Shown here piece by piece: positions 13,790 to 23,700 of a stretch of 39,391 nt of DNA (its first letter is position 1; each line of letters opens with the position of its first letter). The stretch is from a virus: the IMG/VR virus record IMGVR_UViG_3300008117_000106, positions 1 through 39,391 of that record; one strand, given 5' to 3'. The notes below the pieces were generated by a model. It was not told the origin of the DNA. It saw only the letters and a program-made list of their open reading frames with translations, and ran no database searches. The position numbers were made by a program, and so were the translations under genes.

Positions 13790-13950
13790 AGCTACGGGGG
13801 AAAGCGGATGCTGTGAACCGAGTGCGGATGCACGGCGCTTGCAGACGCAGCGAGTACCCCACCCAACAGCCCAGCCGGAGGTGGCGCATATAACACCGGC
13901 AGCGGGGGCTGGCTAATCCTTTCAGGTGTTGTAGCTCCCGGTCAGTGACC
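13790..13950 (+). ncRNA. Candidate structured RNA or 5' leader
   Basis: A 186-base non-coding gap, much more GC-rich than its neighbours, that folds without conflicts. A closing stem AGCTAC (13790-13795)/GTAGCT (13931-13936) encloses GGGG (13796-13799)/CCCC (13857-13860). Inside lie GTGC-GGAT-GCAC (13822-13833) and CGC(T)TGC-AGAC-GCAGCG (13836-13852). A third arm is CCAGCC (13871-13876)/GGCTGG (13907-13912) with inner GGTG (13880-13883)/CACC (13894-13897). GGTC-AGT-GACC (13940-13950) follows. An alternative pairing AACACC (13892-13897)/GGTGTT (13925-13930) competes with the inner arm. It could be a small RNA or a leader controlling the gene at 13976. No known class recognised. Confidence 0.55.
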
Positions 13951-13975
13951 CCGCATCTTACACAGGAGAACTCTT

Positions 13976-14239
13976 ATGCCATTTGACGGAAAGACGTACG
14001 ATCCAGAACGTGACAAAGAGCGTTTGAAAACGCAACTGTTCAACGTCTGGCGGTTAATGAAAGACGGTCGTTGGAGAACACTTGAACAAATATCAGTCAA
14101 GGTCGGATGCCCTGAAGCAAGTGTGAGTGCAAGACTGCGTGACTTTCGCAAACGTAAGTTTGGTAGCCATATAGTTGAGCGTGAGTACGTGCAGCGAGGG
14201 CTGTTTAAGTACCGCTTGATTGTCAACGAAGATACCTAA
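13976..14239 (+). CDS. Winged helix-turn-helix phage protein
   Basis: 87 residues. ATG 13976 with CAGGAGAACTCTT upstream. Residues 20-55 (LFNVWRLMKDGRWRTLEQIS, then VGCPEASVSARLRDFRK) form a winged-helix DNA-binding unit with recognition helix EASVSARLRDFRKR. The wing ends REYVQRGLFKYRL. It is a known small phage type of unknown target. It follows the structured RNA candidate, which would lie in its 5' leader. TAATG coupling to the next HTH gene suggests a regulatory pair. Confidence 0.75.
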   Translation: MPFDGKTYDPERDKERLKTQLFNVWRLMKDGRWRTLEQISVKVGCPEASVSARLRDFRKRKFGSHIVEREYVQRGLFKYRLIVNEDT

Positions 14240-14520
14240 TGGCTTACTCCCAAAAAATAATTGACGCCGTTGCAGCAGCGCCTAAGACGTCCGGCAACCA
14301 ACTTGGTCGCTGGGCAATTTACTTGGACTTTCCTGTAACGAAGATCGCCTACGCGCTAGGGGTCACGCGTCAGACCGTATACAACTGGTTCATCGGCAAG
14401 ACGGAAGTGTTTGTTGCTTACGAAGAGCGCGTTGAACTTCTTTTAAAAATTATGCAGTCGTCCAAAACGGCTGACGAAGCATGGAGAAAAATATGTCAAG
14501 CATACGGCCTGAAACCCTAA
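14239..14520 (+). CDS. Helix-turn-helix protein
   Basis: 93 residues. The segment VTKIAYALGVTRQTVYNWFIGK (33-54) is a clear Xre-type helix-turn-helix with the turn at ALGVTRQ and recognition helix TVYNWF. Flanking helices (SGNQLGRWAIYLDF; EERVELLLKIMQSS) complete a compact domain. It is coupled to the previous gene through TAATG, so its translation may depend on it. A transcriptional regulator role is likely; the operator is unknown, with the palindrome at 3923 one candidate. Confidence 0.75.
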   Translation: MAYSQKIIDAVAAAPKTSGNQLGRWAIYLDFPVTKIAYALGVTRQTVYNWFIGKTEVFVAYEERVELLLKIMQSSKTADEAWRKICQAYGLKP

Positions 14521-14690
14521 CTGATCGTGAGTTGTTGAGCGGCGCTTTACTGGCGTTTGAACCTGATACCGGCATGCCCATCGAGTGGCAGAAGGAATTG
14601 ATTCGTCGGCTGGCTTCTTTCTTGGAGAACGGTGCGGTTCGCCCCACTGATTTGAAAGACTCCCCAGACCAACTGCGCCTGTTCGATTAA
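14493..14690 (+). CDS. Small hypothetical protein
   Basis: 65 residues from ATG 14493, preceded by GGAGAAAAAT; an in-frame ATG at 14481 lacks its own site. It begins MSSIRPETLTDRELLSGALL and ends DQLRLFD, mostly helical and acidic. The frame overlaps the HTH gene by 28 bases. The C-terminal LRLFD resembles a short peptide used by some proteins to reach a polymerase clamp (QLxLF type), which is a speculative reading. No family recognised. Confidence 0.6.
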   Translation: MSSIRPETLTDRELLSGALLAFEPDTGMPIEWQKELIRRLASFLENGAVRPTDLKDSPDQLRLFD

Positions 14691-14707
14691 AACAACAAAG
14701 GATCAAA

Positions 14708-17599
14708 ATGACCCCGCTTGAGTTTCTTGCGGTTGTTTTGCCGTCTCCAGAAAACGGGCTGTACTGTGCCTGTGAGATGACGGACAAAAAGGAGCACATC
14801 TTTGTTGAAGATATTGCCGACTTCTACCCGAAGGTTGACTCGTGGGTTGAAAACAAATGCAATGTCTACTTTGCGCTGGCTACTTTTGACGAGAAGGTAG
14901 CCAAGATAAAGGGCAACAAAGACAGACGTACCATTCCCAACTCGCGGTTTATCAAGTCGTTGTTTCTGGACTTGGACGGCTACGAGACAAAGAAGGCTGC
15001 TGCACAGGCGCTAAACGATTTCATGGCAAAGACCGGGCTTGACCTGCTTGGTACACCGTATATCGTTTCGTCTGGCGGCGGTCTGCATTGCTATTGGCCT
15101 TTCACAGAAACCATCGATGTCAATGTCTGGCGTCCTGTGGCCGAGAATTTCAAACGCCTGTGCAAGCAGGAAGCACTGCGCATCGACAACACGGTGACGG
15201 CTGACTCGGCAAGGATTTTGCGCATACCCGAGACATTCAACTTCAAAGCCAAATACGACACGCCGCGTCAGGTGCGCATACTGGCTGAGGGCGACACGTT
15301 TGATTTTGAAATACTGGCCGAGCACATCCGCTCCCAGTTAACGGCGTTGCCAGCAGCCGTGCCCAACAACGTCATCGAGCTACCCGGCGTACGTCCAACA
15401 GCGCCTACGGCTACAGCGGTCAAGTTGTTTGAGAACAGCGTGACTAAGTTCAGGACGATTATCGAGAAGACCCGTGCAGGGACGGGCTGTGGGCAACTCG
15501 CATACTACCTTGAGAACGCGCAGGAAGACGGCATGGAGCCGATCTGGCGCGGGATGTTGTCGATCGCACAGAAGTGTGAAGAGGCCGACAAGGCAGTGAT
15601 CTGGCTGTCAGAAAAGCATCCGTACGATGTCGATCGGATGAACACCAAGCTGCGGGAGATTAAAGGACCCTATCCCTGCACGAAGTTCGATAGCGAAAAC
15701 CCCGGCATCTGCACAAGCTGCCAGCACTGGGGCAAGATCACAAACCCGCTGGCACTGGGCAGGGAGACGGCTGTCGAGGTTCAGGCACGGGAGATCGATG
15801 TCCAGATCGATCAGGAAGTCAAACGCATCCTGCGTCCGGAAGCGCCCAAGGGGTTTGCCTACGGAGCCAACGGCGGCACGTTCATGGAGCGCGACGATGA
15901 GGATGCTGACGGCAACAAGATCAAGCGCCAGATCATGCTCTTGCCATACGACCTGTTTCCGGTGGACATCCTGAACCAGAACGGCGAACACACGGTACAC
16001 ATGCTGGCCAACCGCAAGGAGGGGGCGCAGACCATCACGTTCCCGCAGAAGTGTGCCGTTAGTAAGGAAGAAACACTGAAGCATCTGGCCACGCAAAACG
16101 TCATCGCAGCGTTCGGGGCAGGCAACGACAAGAACCTGTTCGACTATGTGCGGGCATGCACCGAGAAGCTATCGACGGAGAAAAGCCCGATCAAGGTACC
16201 GGCCAACTACGGCTGGCAGGATGATGGCTCGTTTGTGTACGCAGGGCGTATCTACTTCAAAGGCGGCAGCGTGCAGGTGCCTATGCCGGGGCTGGAGAAC
16301 ATTGTCATGAACACGCAACCTACGGGCGACATCAATGCGTGGCGGCAGTTTGTGAACTTGCTTATCAAGAAGAAAATGTGGGATCACCTGACCATCCTGA
16401 TGATGGGGATGGCGGCTCCCCTGATGCGCTTCACCGGCATCTACGGGCTTACCGTACACCTCGGCTCCACGGAGTCAGGCACGGGTAAAACGCTGGCACT
16501 GGAGGGTGCTGCGTCAGTCTGGGGGCATCCTGTGCACTACCGCACAGGCAAGGGCACATCCCCGGTGGCGATGCAGCAACGGCTAGGCTTGCTAAATAGC
16601 TGCCCCCTGATCACGGACGAGATCACCGCCAAGAACCGCAAGGACTTTGAGTGGTTCCCCGAGTACCTGCTGGACAAAACCGAAGGCCGTGGCAAGGAGC
16701 GTATGGAGTCGGGAGCCAACCGGGAACGACTTAACTTGTCAACTTGGCAAACACTTTCCTTCATGTCGTCCAACACGCACGCAGTGGACTACCTGACCGG
16801 GGGAAGAAAGCACGCCTCCGAGGGCGAACTGCGCCGCCTGTTAGAGTTCATCATGGATCAAGAACTGTCATGGGAGCCACATGAGATTGAGATCATTAAG
16901 TCGCTATCGTCCAATTACGGAGTCGCTGGTGAAATGCTTGTCCGGTTTATGGTTGACCACGCGGAAATGCTGGCGCAGCTTGTTCCGCAGGTAGTTACGC
17001 AGATGTACAAGGAGTTCGGCGCAACCAACGACGAGCGTTTCTGGATGGCGGGTATTGGCGTAACAGCCGCCTGCTGCGTTGTCGCGTCGGACAAGCATGC
17101 TGGCATCGTCAACGTCCCGGTCGAGCCGATCATGGATGCGCTAAAGAAAGTGGTGAAGTTCATGCGCGCCAGCATAAAGGCCGGAAGCCGCACAGCCGAG
17201 GATGTGCTGAACTCGTTTACGCGGGAGTACTACGGCAACTTCATCATCGTCAAGTTCACAACCAACGAAGGGATACTGGCTGAGTTGGGGCACGGCGGGG
17301 TCATTGACGCATCGACTACACGCTCTCAGATTATGGGGCGCATCGAGCACGGCGTGACACCGGGGTTTGTGGACTACTACATTGAAGAGCGGCTGTTAAA
17401 AGCGTTCTGCTCATCCATGAGCTTTGGCTACTCGGACTTCAAGCGCAAGCTGGAGGAACTATTTGCGGTCACGTATATGCCGAAGAAAGACATGATGGCC
17501 AGAACCAAAGGTCCCCAGATGCGTGTGCCTGTGCTGAAGATCACCCGCCGCATAGATGAAGAAGAAATTACAAATCAAGTATCCTTGGCAGCAGCTTGA
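14708..17599 (+). CDS. Primase-helicase: AEP-like primase plus DUF927-type ATPase
   Basis: 963 residues, AACAAAGGATCAAA upstream. The N-terminal third fits an archaeo-eukaryotic-type primase/PrimPol core: LFLDLDG (D88, D90), SSGGGLHCYW (S122, H127) and TADSARILRIPETFN (D166, R172). A Cys group near 330-345 (GICTSC) may bind zinc. The C-terminal half is a DUF927/SF3-like ATPase with Walker A ESGTGKT (K594), Walker B LITDE (D637, E638) and the sensor MSSNTH. It should make primers and unwind DNA as the phage's replicative primase-helicase, with the family-A polymerase. No separate DnaB- or T7-gp4-like protein is present, which supports this role. Confidence 0.9.
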   Translation: MTPLEFLAVVLPSPENGLYCACEMTDKKEHIFVEDIADFYPKVDSWVENKCNVYFALATFDEKVAKIKGNKDRRTIPNSRFIKSLFLDLDGYETKKAAAQALNDFMAKTGLDLLGTPYIVSSGGGLHCYWPFTETIDVNVWRPVAENFKRLCKQEALRIDNTVTADSARILRIPETFNFKAKYDTPRQVRILAEGDTFDFEILAEHIRSQLTALPAAVPNNVIELPGVRPTAPTATAVKLFENSVTKFRTIIEKTRAGTGCGQLAYYLENAQEDGMEPIWRGMLSIAQKCEEADKAVIWLSEKHPYDVDRMNTKLREIKGPYPCTKFDSENPGICTSCQHWGKITNPLALGRETAVEVQAREIDVQIDQEVKRILRPEAPKGFAYGANGGTFMERDDEDADGNKIKRQIMLLPYDLFPVDILNQNGEHTVHMLANRKEGAQTITFPQKCAVSKEETLKHLATQNVIAAFGAGNDKNLFDYVRACTEKLSTEKSPIKVPANYGWQDDGSFVYAGRIYFKGGSVQVPMPGLENIVMNTQPTGDINAWRQFVNLLIKKKMWDHLTILMMGMAAPLMRFTGIYGLTVHLGSTESGTGKTLALEGAASVWGHPVHYRTGKGTSPVAMQQRLGLLNSCPLITDEITAKNRKDFEWFPEYLLDKTEGRGKERMESGANRERLNLSTWQTLSFMSSNTHAVDYLTGGRKHASEGELRRLLEFIMDQELSWEPHEIEIIKSLSSNYGVAGEMLVRFMVDHAEMLAQLVPQVVTQMYKEFGATNDERFWMAGIGVTAACCVVASDKHAGIVNVPVEPIMDALKKVVKFMRASIKAGSRTAEDVLNSFTREYYGNFIIVKFTTNEGILAELGHGGVIDASTTRSQIMGRIEHGVTPGFVDYYIEERLLKAFCSSMSFGYSDFKRKLEELFAVTYMPKKDMMARTKGPQMRVPVLKITRRIDEEEITNQVSLAAA

Positions 17600-17747
17600 G
17601 AAAGGTCAGGGGTTCTTCGTGCCTTGTTTAGACCCGGAGGCCGTCATACAAGACGGCCTCCGTAAGGCAATTGGCGCACGCAAACTACACGCTAAAGCCA
17701 GAGTAGGGGTCAAGGACGGTAAGCTCGGAGTGTGGTTTCATCTGTAG
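17556..17747 (+). CDS. Conserved small phage protein (KYPW/FFVP type)
   Basis: 63 residues with KYPWQQLEKGQGFFVPCLD and a C-terminal DGKLGVWF strand. From memory this pattern (YPW...L..G..FFVP) is a widespread small phage protein of unknown function. ATG 17556 overlaps the primase-helicase gene by 44 bases and has no good ribosome-binding site, so it is probably translationally coupled. It is the last + strand gene, and its 3' end overlaps the giant - strand gene by 38 bases. Its coding sequence contains an 11-bp perfect hairpin (17635-17662). Confidence 0.75.
   Translation: MKKKLQIKYPWQQLEKGQGFFVPCLDPEAVIQDGLRKAIGARKLHAKARVGVKDGKLGVWFHL
17635..17662. other. 11-bp perfect hairpin at the convergent gene junction
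   Basis: CGGAGGCCGTC (17635-17645), loop ATACAA, GACGGCCTCCG (17652-17662). It lies inside the last + strand gene, and beyond the end of the - strand gene when read from that side. No T run follows on either strand, so it is not a classic intrinsic terminator, but it could slow both polymerases or protect 3' ends. Confidence 0.5.
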
Positions 17748-20700
17748 CTCGCAGGAAGTTCTCAGCCAGCTTGTTTTGCGCAGTGTCGATCCGCTTCAAA
17801 ATCTCGTCCTTCTGCTCCGCAGACAAGCGTGGGGCAATCTCTACCTGCCGTCTGGCTTTGGCAAGCTCGCCCAACTTCTGCTGCACTGAGCCCGACACCG
17901 ATGCTGCTGCGATGCGGTTGATGTACTCTTCCATGAACTCCTTGGCATCTTCTTTCCTGCCTTGCTGGAGCATGCGCTCGTAGGTGCCCTTGGCTTGCTG
18001 AACCTCTAGCATGCGGGCGTAGGCTGCGTCTAACGTACCGCGTCCTTCTACTGGCTGGAACAAGCCGCCGATGAAAGGCATTTTGCTGACCTTGGTGGAC
18101 GGCTTCTCGTACGGTGCCTCGGCGTTCAACAGCGGATTGGCAAGCGACACCAACGCAATACCCAGACCGCCTGTGTACCCCCGGATTAAATAGTCCAGCT
18201 TGATCGGGCTCAAACCTGCATCGCCAGTAATGGAGCCAAGCATCTTGGATAGCTCTGTGGTGCTTTCTCTGGCACGCTCACTGGGGGTCATGGTGTGAAG
18301 TTCGCGCTGGGACTCGATGTCGCCACCAAAGAACGACTTGCCCAGATAGACTTCCGTCGCAGGCTTAATCGCTTGCGGTAGGCTAAACGGGTTGGACAGC
18401 ATAACCAGCTTGGTCATGCCCTTGGTCACATCCTTGTTGCGCTCGTCGTCAGCCGCTAGGTTGTAAACCGCCTCCGGCAAAGACTTGAACAGGTAGCCCA
18501 ATTCAAACGGCACGGGGATGCGCAGCGGCTCGTCAGCAAACGGCGTGGGCAAGAACCAGTTACCCAGACGCTCTTCCGGCTTGGCTTTCTTGTACGCTTC
18601 GTCATCTTCCATCATCATGGCGTAAGCCAGCGTACCAACGGCCATCAGCGTGCCACGTGCCAGTAATTTCTTTCTGATCTCAAGCTGTTGGTCATACGGC
18701 ATCTTGCCTTTAAAAGCACGGTACAGAACATCCAGACCTTGAATCTGTGCGTTAAAGAAGGGGATCAATACCGACAGCATCTGCATGCTGGGCGAGACGC
18801 CCCGGCGGCTAAAGTTCATGGACTCCAGCGTGCGCAGATACGCCTGCATCTCGGACATGCCTTTGTTTAGCGAGTCCCTGTACAGCACCGCACGAGTAGC
18901 TGCGTCGCCTTGCAAAGCAAAGGCATCCGCCCGAGCCATGATCTTTTGCCAGCCGGTCTTGCCCATAGAGATTTCTTTTAAGAACTTCTCCATGTCGCCT
19001 TTATCGCCGGTGAAGACGTTGCTCGATATTGCGCCTGCCTCCATCAGCTTCTTCTCGGCTTCGCTGCGTCCGGCCACCATACTAGCTAACTCTTTCATGG
19101 AGTTCAGCACGGGCACACCGTCAACCCCTGTAGTCATCCATGCAGTCATTGGGTCGCGGATTGCCTGCTTGATCGCATAGGCCGGGTTACGCGTTACGAA
19201 CTTGCGCAAAATGTCTGCTGGCATACCCAACATGCGCACTGCTGCCGGTATTGTTGTCTTGATACCTTCCATGCCCTTGACGATCAGCGATGCAGGGATG
19301 CCGTACAAGTCTGTGTCGATGACGACAAAGTGATCTTCGCCCTTGTGTTTGAAGCGTACGGTGTTCGGTCCTGCGGGGCCAGTACCTTTACCTATCGTGC
19401 TGGCAATACCCATCTTGTTCAGAATAAACGCGGACTCCTTAACGGCCTGATTGCGCAGTGCCATTTCGGTCAACAGGAACGTGTTCTGAACAGAGCTTGT
19501 AAAGATTGGCAAAATCTCTGTGCTGTCACCAACCAGTTCTTTAAGCTGCGGCTCGTCCTTGATATTTCCAATCCGCACCGGGTGTTCGCTGTCAATCATC
19601 AGCTCAATTTCGCCCGTACCTTTATTGATACGGTAGAACGGCACGTACGTTATCTTCTTAAGTTCTGCTACCTTGTCTTTCGACATGGTGCCAGTCTGAA
19701 CAAGTAAATCCAACATGCCGTGGTTGTACTGTTGGTACAAGTCCATAGCCTTATCAAACATCGCCTTGTCTTCAGGGCGGCTATCAAGCAGCTTCTTGAT
19801 TTGGTTGTACTCAGCCGCTGCTTTGCTGGGGTTAGCAAAATTCAGTTTGTTCCAGCCTACTTGCTTGGCGCGTTCTCCTGCCACCAGCGCGGTCAGAATG
19901 GCTTCTTTCTCCGTGTCGTTACCGATCTTGGACTTGGCAATAGCGTCGGCCACCTGCATCATGTTGACGCCCGGAGTGCTCTTGTAGACGTACTCGGTGC
20001 CGCGCTTGGTTTCTTCTTTCACCAAACGCACAGGACCATTAGTCAAGAACTGACCGGCAAACTGACTGCGCTGTTCACCAAAACGTAGGTAGTACTCGGC
20101 CTGTTCGCCTTCCAGCGCCTTGATCTTCTCTGCGTCCATGCCTTTCTTAAAGGCTTCAGACAACGCAGCGTAGCGGTCAACAAACTGCACACGGCCTGTT
20201 AGCCCAAGGAAGTTGGCTTTTAAGCGATCAACTTGGGTTGGGTTCTTGGCAACAAACGACGGCGCAATTGACGACTCTTGCCGCGCAGACTTAAACGAAA
20301 AAATACCGGGCTTGTCTTCTTGTACGCCAACGTCTTTGGGCGCATAGCGCGGGCGCTCTTCCACCACAGTGAACTCGGCGTTCAGTATGCGGTTTGGCGC
20401 ATTCAAGGTGCCAAGTCTTTCCGTTATGTGCGCGTAACTTTCTGGCGCAATAGCGTCAATTATTTTGTTTAGTTTACGATTTGTAGCAAGCAGCGCTTCT
20501 TCAGTACGCAGTGTATCGTACTGGCTTTGCAAAAAGTCGTGTATAACGTCGTCGATAGCGGGTTTTTCATCAGGAGCAAGGTATTCTTCAGCATATTCCT
20601 TGTTGTAATAATTTTGCACCGCGCGTGTGCCAAACTGGTCGTTTATGGCCCGAATAAAATGTTGTATTTTTTGCGTGGCTATCGGATCTTTACGCATAGT

Positions 20701-23700
20701 GCCTTGCCCGTCAGGCAGTGCGATAGCGTCACGATCTTTAAAATCAACGTGAAGTACGTCCGTGTCAATTTTTGCATCGCGCAGCGCTGATCTAATTGCG
20801 CTTAGTATGCGGTTGGGAGCGCGGGCTTTAAACTCTTCAAACGGATCGTTTGTGCTTCCGATGTCTTCCGAATCGGGCAGGATAACGTCTAACGCGGCGG
20901 TTTCATTTGTAAGATCAATCCGACCAACACGTACTTTTCCGTTAACAGTTATCTGTTGATTTGTTTCGCTACGACCAGAACTGTATGCGCGAATCTCATC
21001 GATATACGTGTTATTGCCTGCGTTAAGTACTGTGTTTTCTGTGCCGTATGTCAGCAAGGTGCCAACTTTCAACAGTTTAGTAGCATCAATGTTCGTGTCA
21101 CTAAACATTGCCAGTCGCTTAACTGTGCGCAGTTCTGGCAAGTTGATGCTGGTGCGGCTGTACGCGGTTACGTCGTTTGCGGCCTTAAGCGTTTCCCATG
21201 TGGTAGTAAAGTCTTTTCCACCAATTGACGTTTTAAGTTCGTCAGTAGGTTTGACGTCGCTTCTAAGGTCCAAGTAGTCCATGAACCAGTAGCCGTTGTC
21301 ATATGCTTTATACAACTGCTGCGTAATTTTTTTAGTTGCCGCTTGCACTACGCTCTCGGGTATATCGCGGCTACCGTATCCAAAAGTATTTCTAAACTTA
21401 AGCTGCCGCTTGACGCCTTTTTCGTCTACATTGCGCTCGGAGTTCACCACGTTGCCAAAATTAGAAAAATCTTCTGGCGTAAGTTCTTGGTCAGAGAACA
21501 TCTTGATTAGCGTTTCTTTACGGTCCATTTCTTCTACAAATGCACGACCGTCTTTAAAGCCTTTATCTAATATAAAAGCTTTGGCTAGTTGCTGATGTTT
21601 TTTGCTTAACGCTTGGTTAGGTAAGTTGCCGCGTATTTCTCCGATCTTACTTGTACCATCCATACGAACTGCAACTTCAGGCTTGCCGTTTTCGTAGTAG
21701 ATGTAGAAGTCGCCATTTTTTATTTGGGACTCGGCAGTTGAGACTGAACCGCCAGTACACCACGGCGTGTTTGCCGCGCCTGCGTTAAGCGCAACAGCGT
21801 CTTCGTATTTGTTAGACTGTGCAAACTTTTGCCAACCATCTTTGCGTCTGTTGGCGCTGGCATTTGCGTCAGCATTTGTTTGCAGTCCCCCAAGAAACGC
21901 GTCTTTCAACGACTTGCCTTTACGCAGCTCTTCAATAACAGCGTTGGCAGACTCGCGGCCAACAACGGCCACGGGGTGCTTGTTGTTATCAGACAGGTTG
22001 ACAATCTTTAATCTACCATCACGGCCAGATATAACGCCATACTTAGACGCAGCTTTAGCCACCAGTGCTTGCTCTGCTAACGTATAAGAAGGGTTTGCGG
22101 TCAAATAAATTGCTAGTTCAAGCAAAGCATTGTTGCGTGCTTTATTTACGGCACGGGCTTCTTCGTTGGCGATGTGTGGACTTTTCATCGCATCGTATGC
22201 GGCCAGTGTGCCTACGTCTGCTTCAACAAAGTGCAACGGGTTTTCTGGGTCGTACACGTTGCCGTCAGACATCGTAGCGGCAGTCTTGTAATCTAGCTTG
22301 CTTGAGTCTACTTGAGCAACAAACTTTTCTGGATTGTTTTCAAAATCGTTTAAGTATTTAGCCGCAATCCGTTCCACATCCTCCGGCGTGCGGTCTTTTT
22401 GTTTGATCTCTGGACCAAACTGTTCGGCAAACACGCGCATCGAGTTGCTGCCTGTCTCCAACGCAGCAATATCTTTTGCAGAGTAGCGCCGATTAACTGG
22501 TTTTTCTACGCGGCCAATACGGTCGCTGGACGGAATCATCAGCAGGTCAACAGACTTCAGCGCCGCGCCTAGTTGTGTCTCAGGAACCTTAACGCCAAGC
22601 AGACGCAGGATGACGCTCTTCAGGCCGTTCCACAGATCGGAGCCACGCCACTTGCGTTTACGCAACTGCTCTTGCAGGTTGCGGTTCGAGAACACTTCAG
22701 CAGCAAACTCGGACAGGCTGCTCTTGGCGTTTGCGCTGGTGATGCTGGGGTCGTTCTTAATGGTGTTGTAGATCGCGTTCAGTTCGCGCTTGGCGATGAT
22801 CTGCTCTTTGGTCAGCATGCTGTCCGGCATCTGGATCACACGCTCAACCGCAGCGTGCGTACCCTCATGCAACAAGACTTCCTGCGACAAGCCACCGGCA
22901 CGAGACAGCTTTATCTTTGTGCTAATGGCTTCGCCCAAAACTTCTTTACCGTCCGGTGCGTACAAGCGGTCGAACAGTTCTACACTGGTGTTGTCCAGCA
23001 TAGCCGCCAGACGCGTCGCAACGGCACGGTTTAGTTCAGATGCGTTCTTGTCGTTGGCAATAGACCTAAAGGCGGATACGACATCGTTGTTCTCCAGATG
23101 CTTGAGCTGTTCAGTAGTCAAGTCCGGGCTTTCAACTTCGACACCACGAGCAAACTTACCTTCTTCAGCTTTCTTCGTAGCGGCCTTGGTCATAGCCGCT
23201 TCCATAGCGGTCTTTGGCTTGGCTTCTTTCTTTTCTACTTCTTTCAAAGCCTTCTTGACACGTTCGCGCTGCTCAATAGTCTTTGTTTTCTCAAGCGTTT
23301 CTTCGAACCGAGCTTGACGGCCAGCAGCGCGGGCTTTGCTTTCTTCCGTACCTGTTGGCATAACGCCAAGTTTGGCTACCCTGCGGGTCACTTGCGTAGT
23401 CCGTTTGGACTTCAGCTCTTGCGTGGTCTGCGCAGCAGCTTTCTTTACTTCTTTGGTAGCTTTGATAAGTTTGCTGCGCATCTCAGGTGCAGCACGGCCA
23501 AGCTCTTCAGCCCTAGTATCTAGCTGACCCAGTAAAGCCTGTTTAAACTCGTTGAATGCGGCAATACGTTGATTTGCTGCTTTAACAAACGCAGCTTCTT
23601 TGGTCTTGTACGCGTCGGACGTTTCGCCTTTCTTCGCTTTCAGCGCTTCCAGTTGGGCTTTGGCTTTCTCCACAAAAGCGTTGTGCTGGCGAATCTTGGT

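Noticed and set aside
13689-13916. Open frame of 75 codons across the end of the SSB-like gene and the structured gap
   Set aside because: It runs out of frame through the SSB-like gene, lacks a ribosome-binding site and has the odd composition expected from a structured GC-rich RNA.
17635-17662. Hairpin as an intrinsic terminator
   Set aside because: No T run follows on either strand, and it lies inside coding sequence; kept only as an unassigned hairpin.
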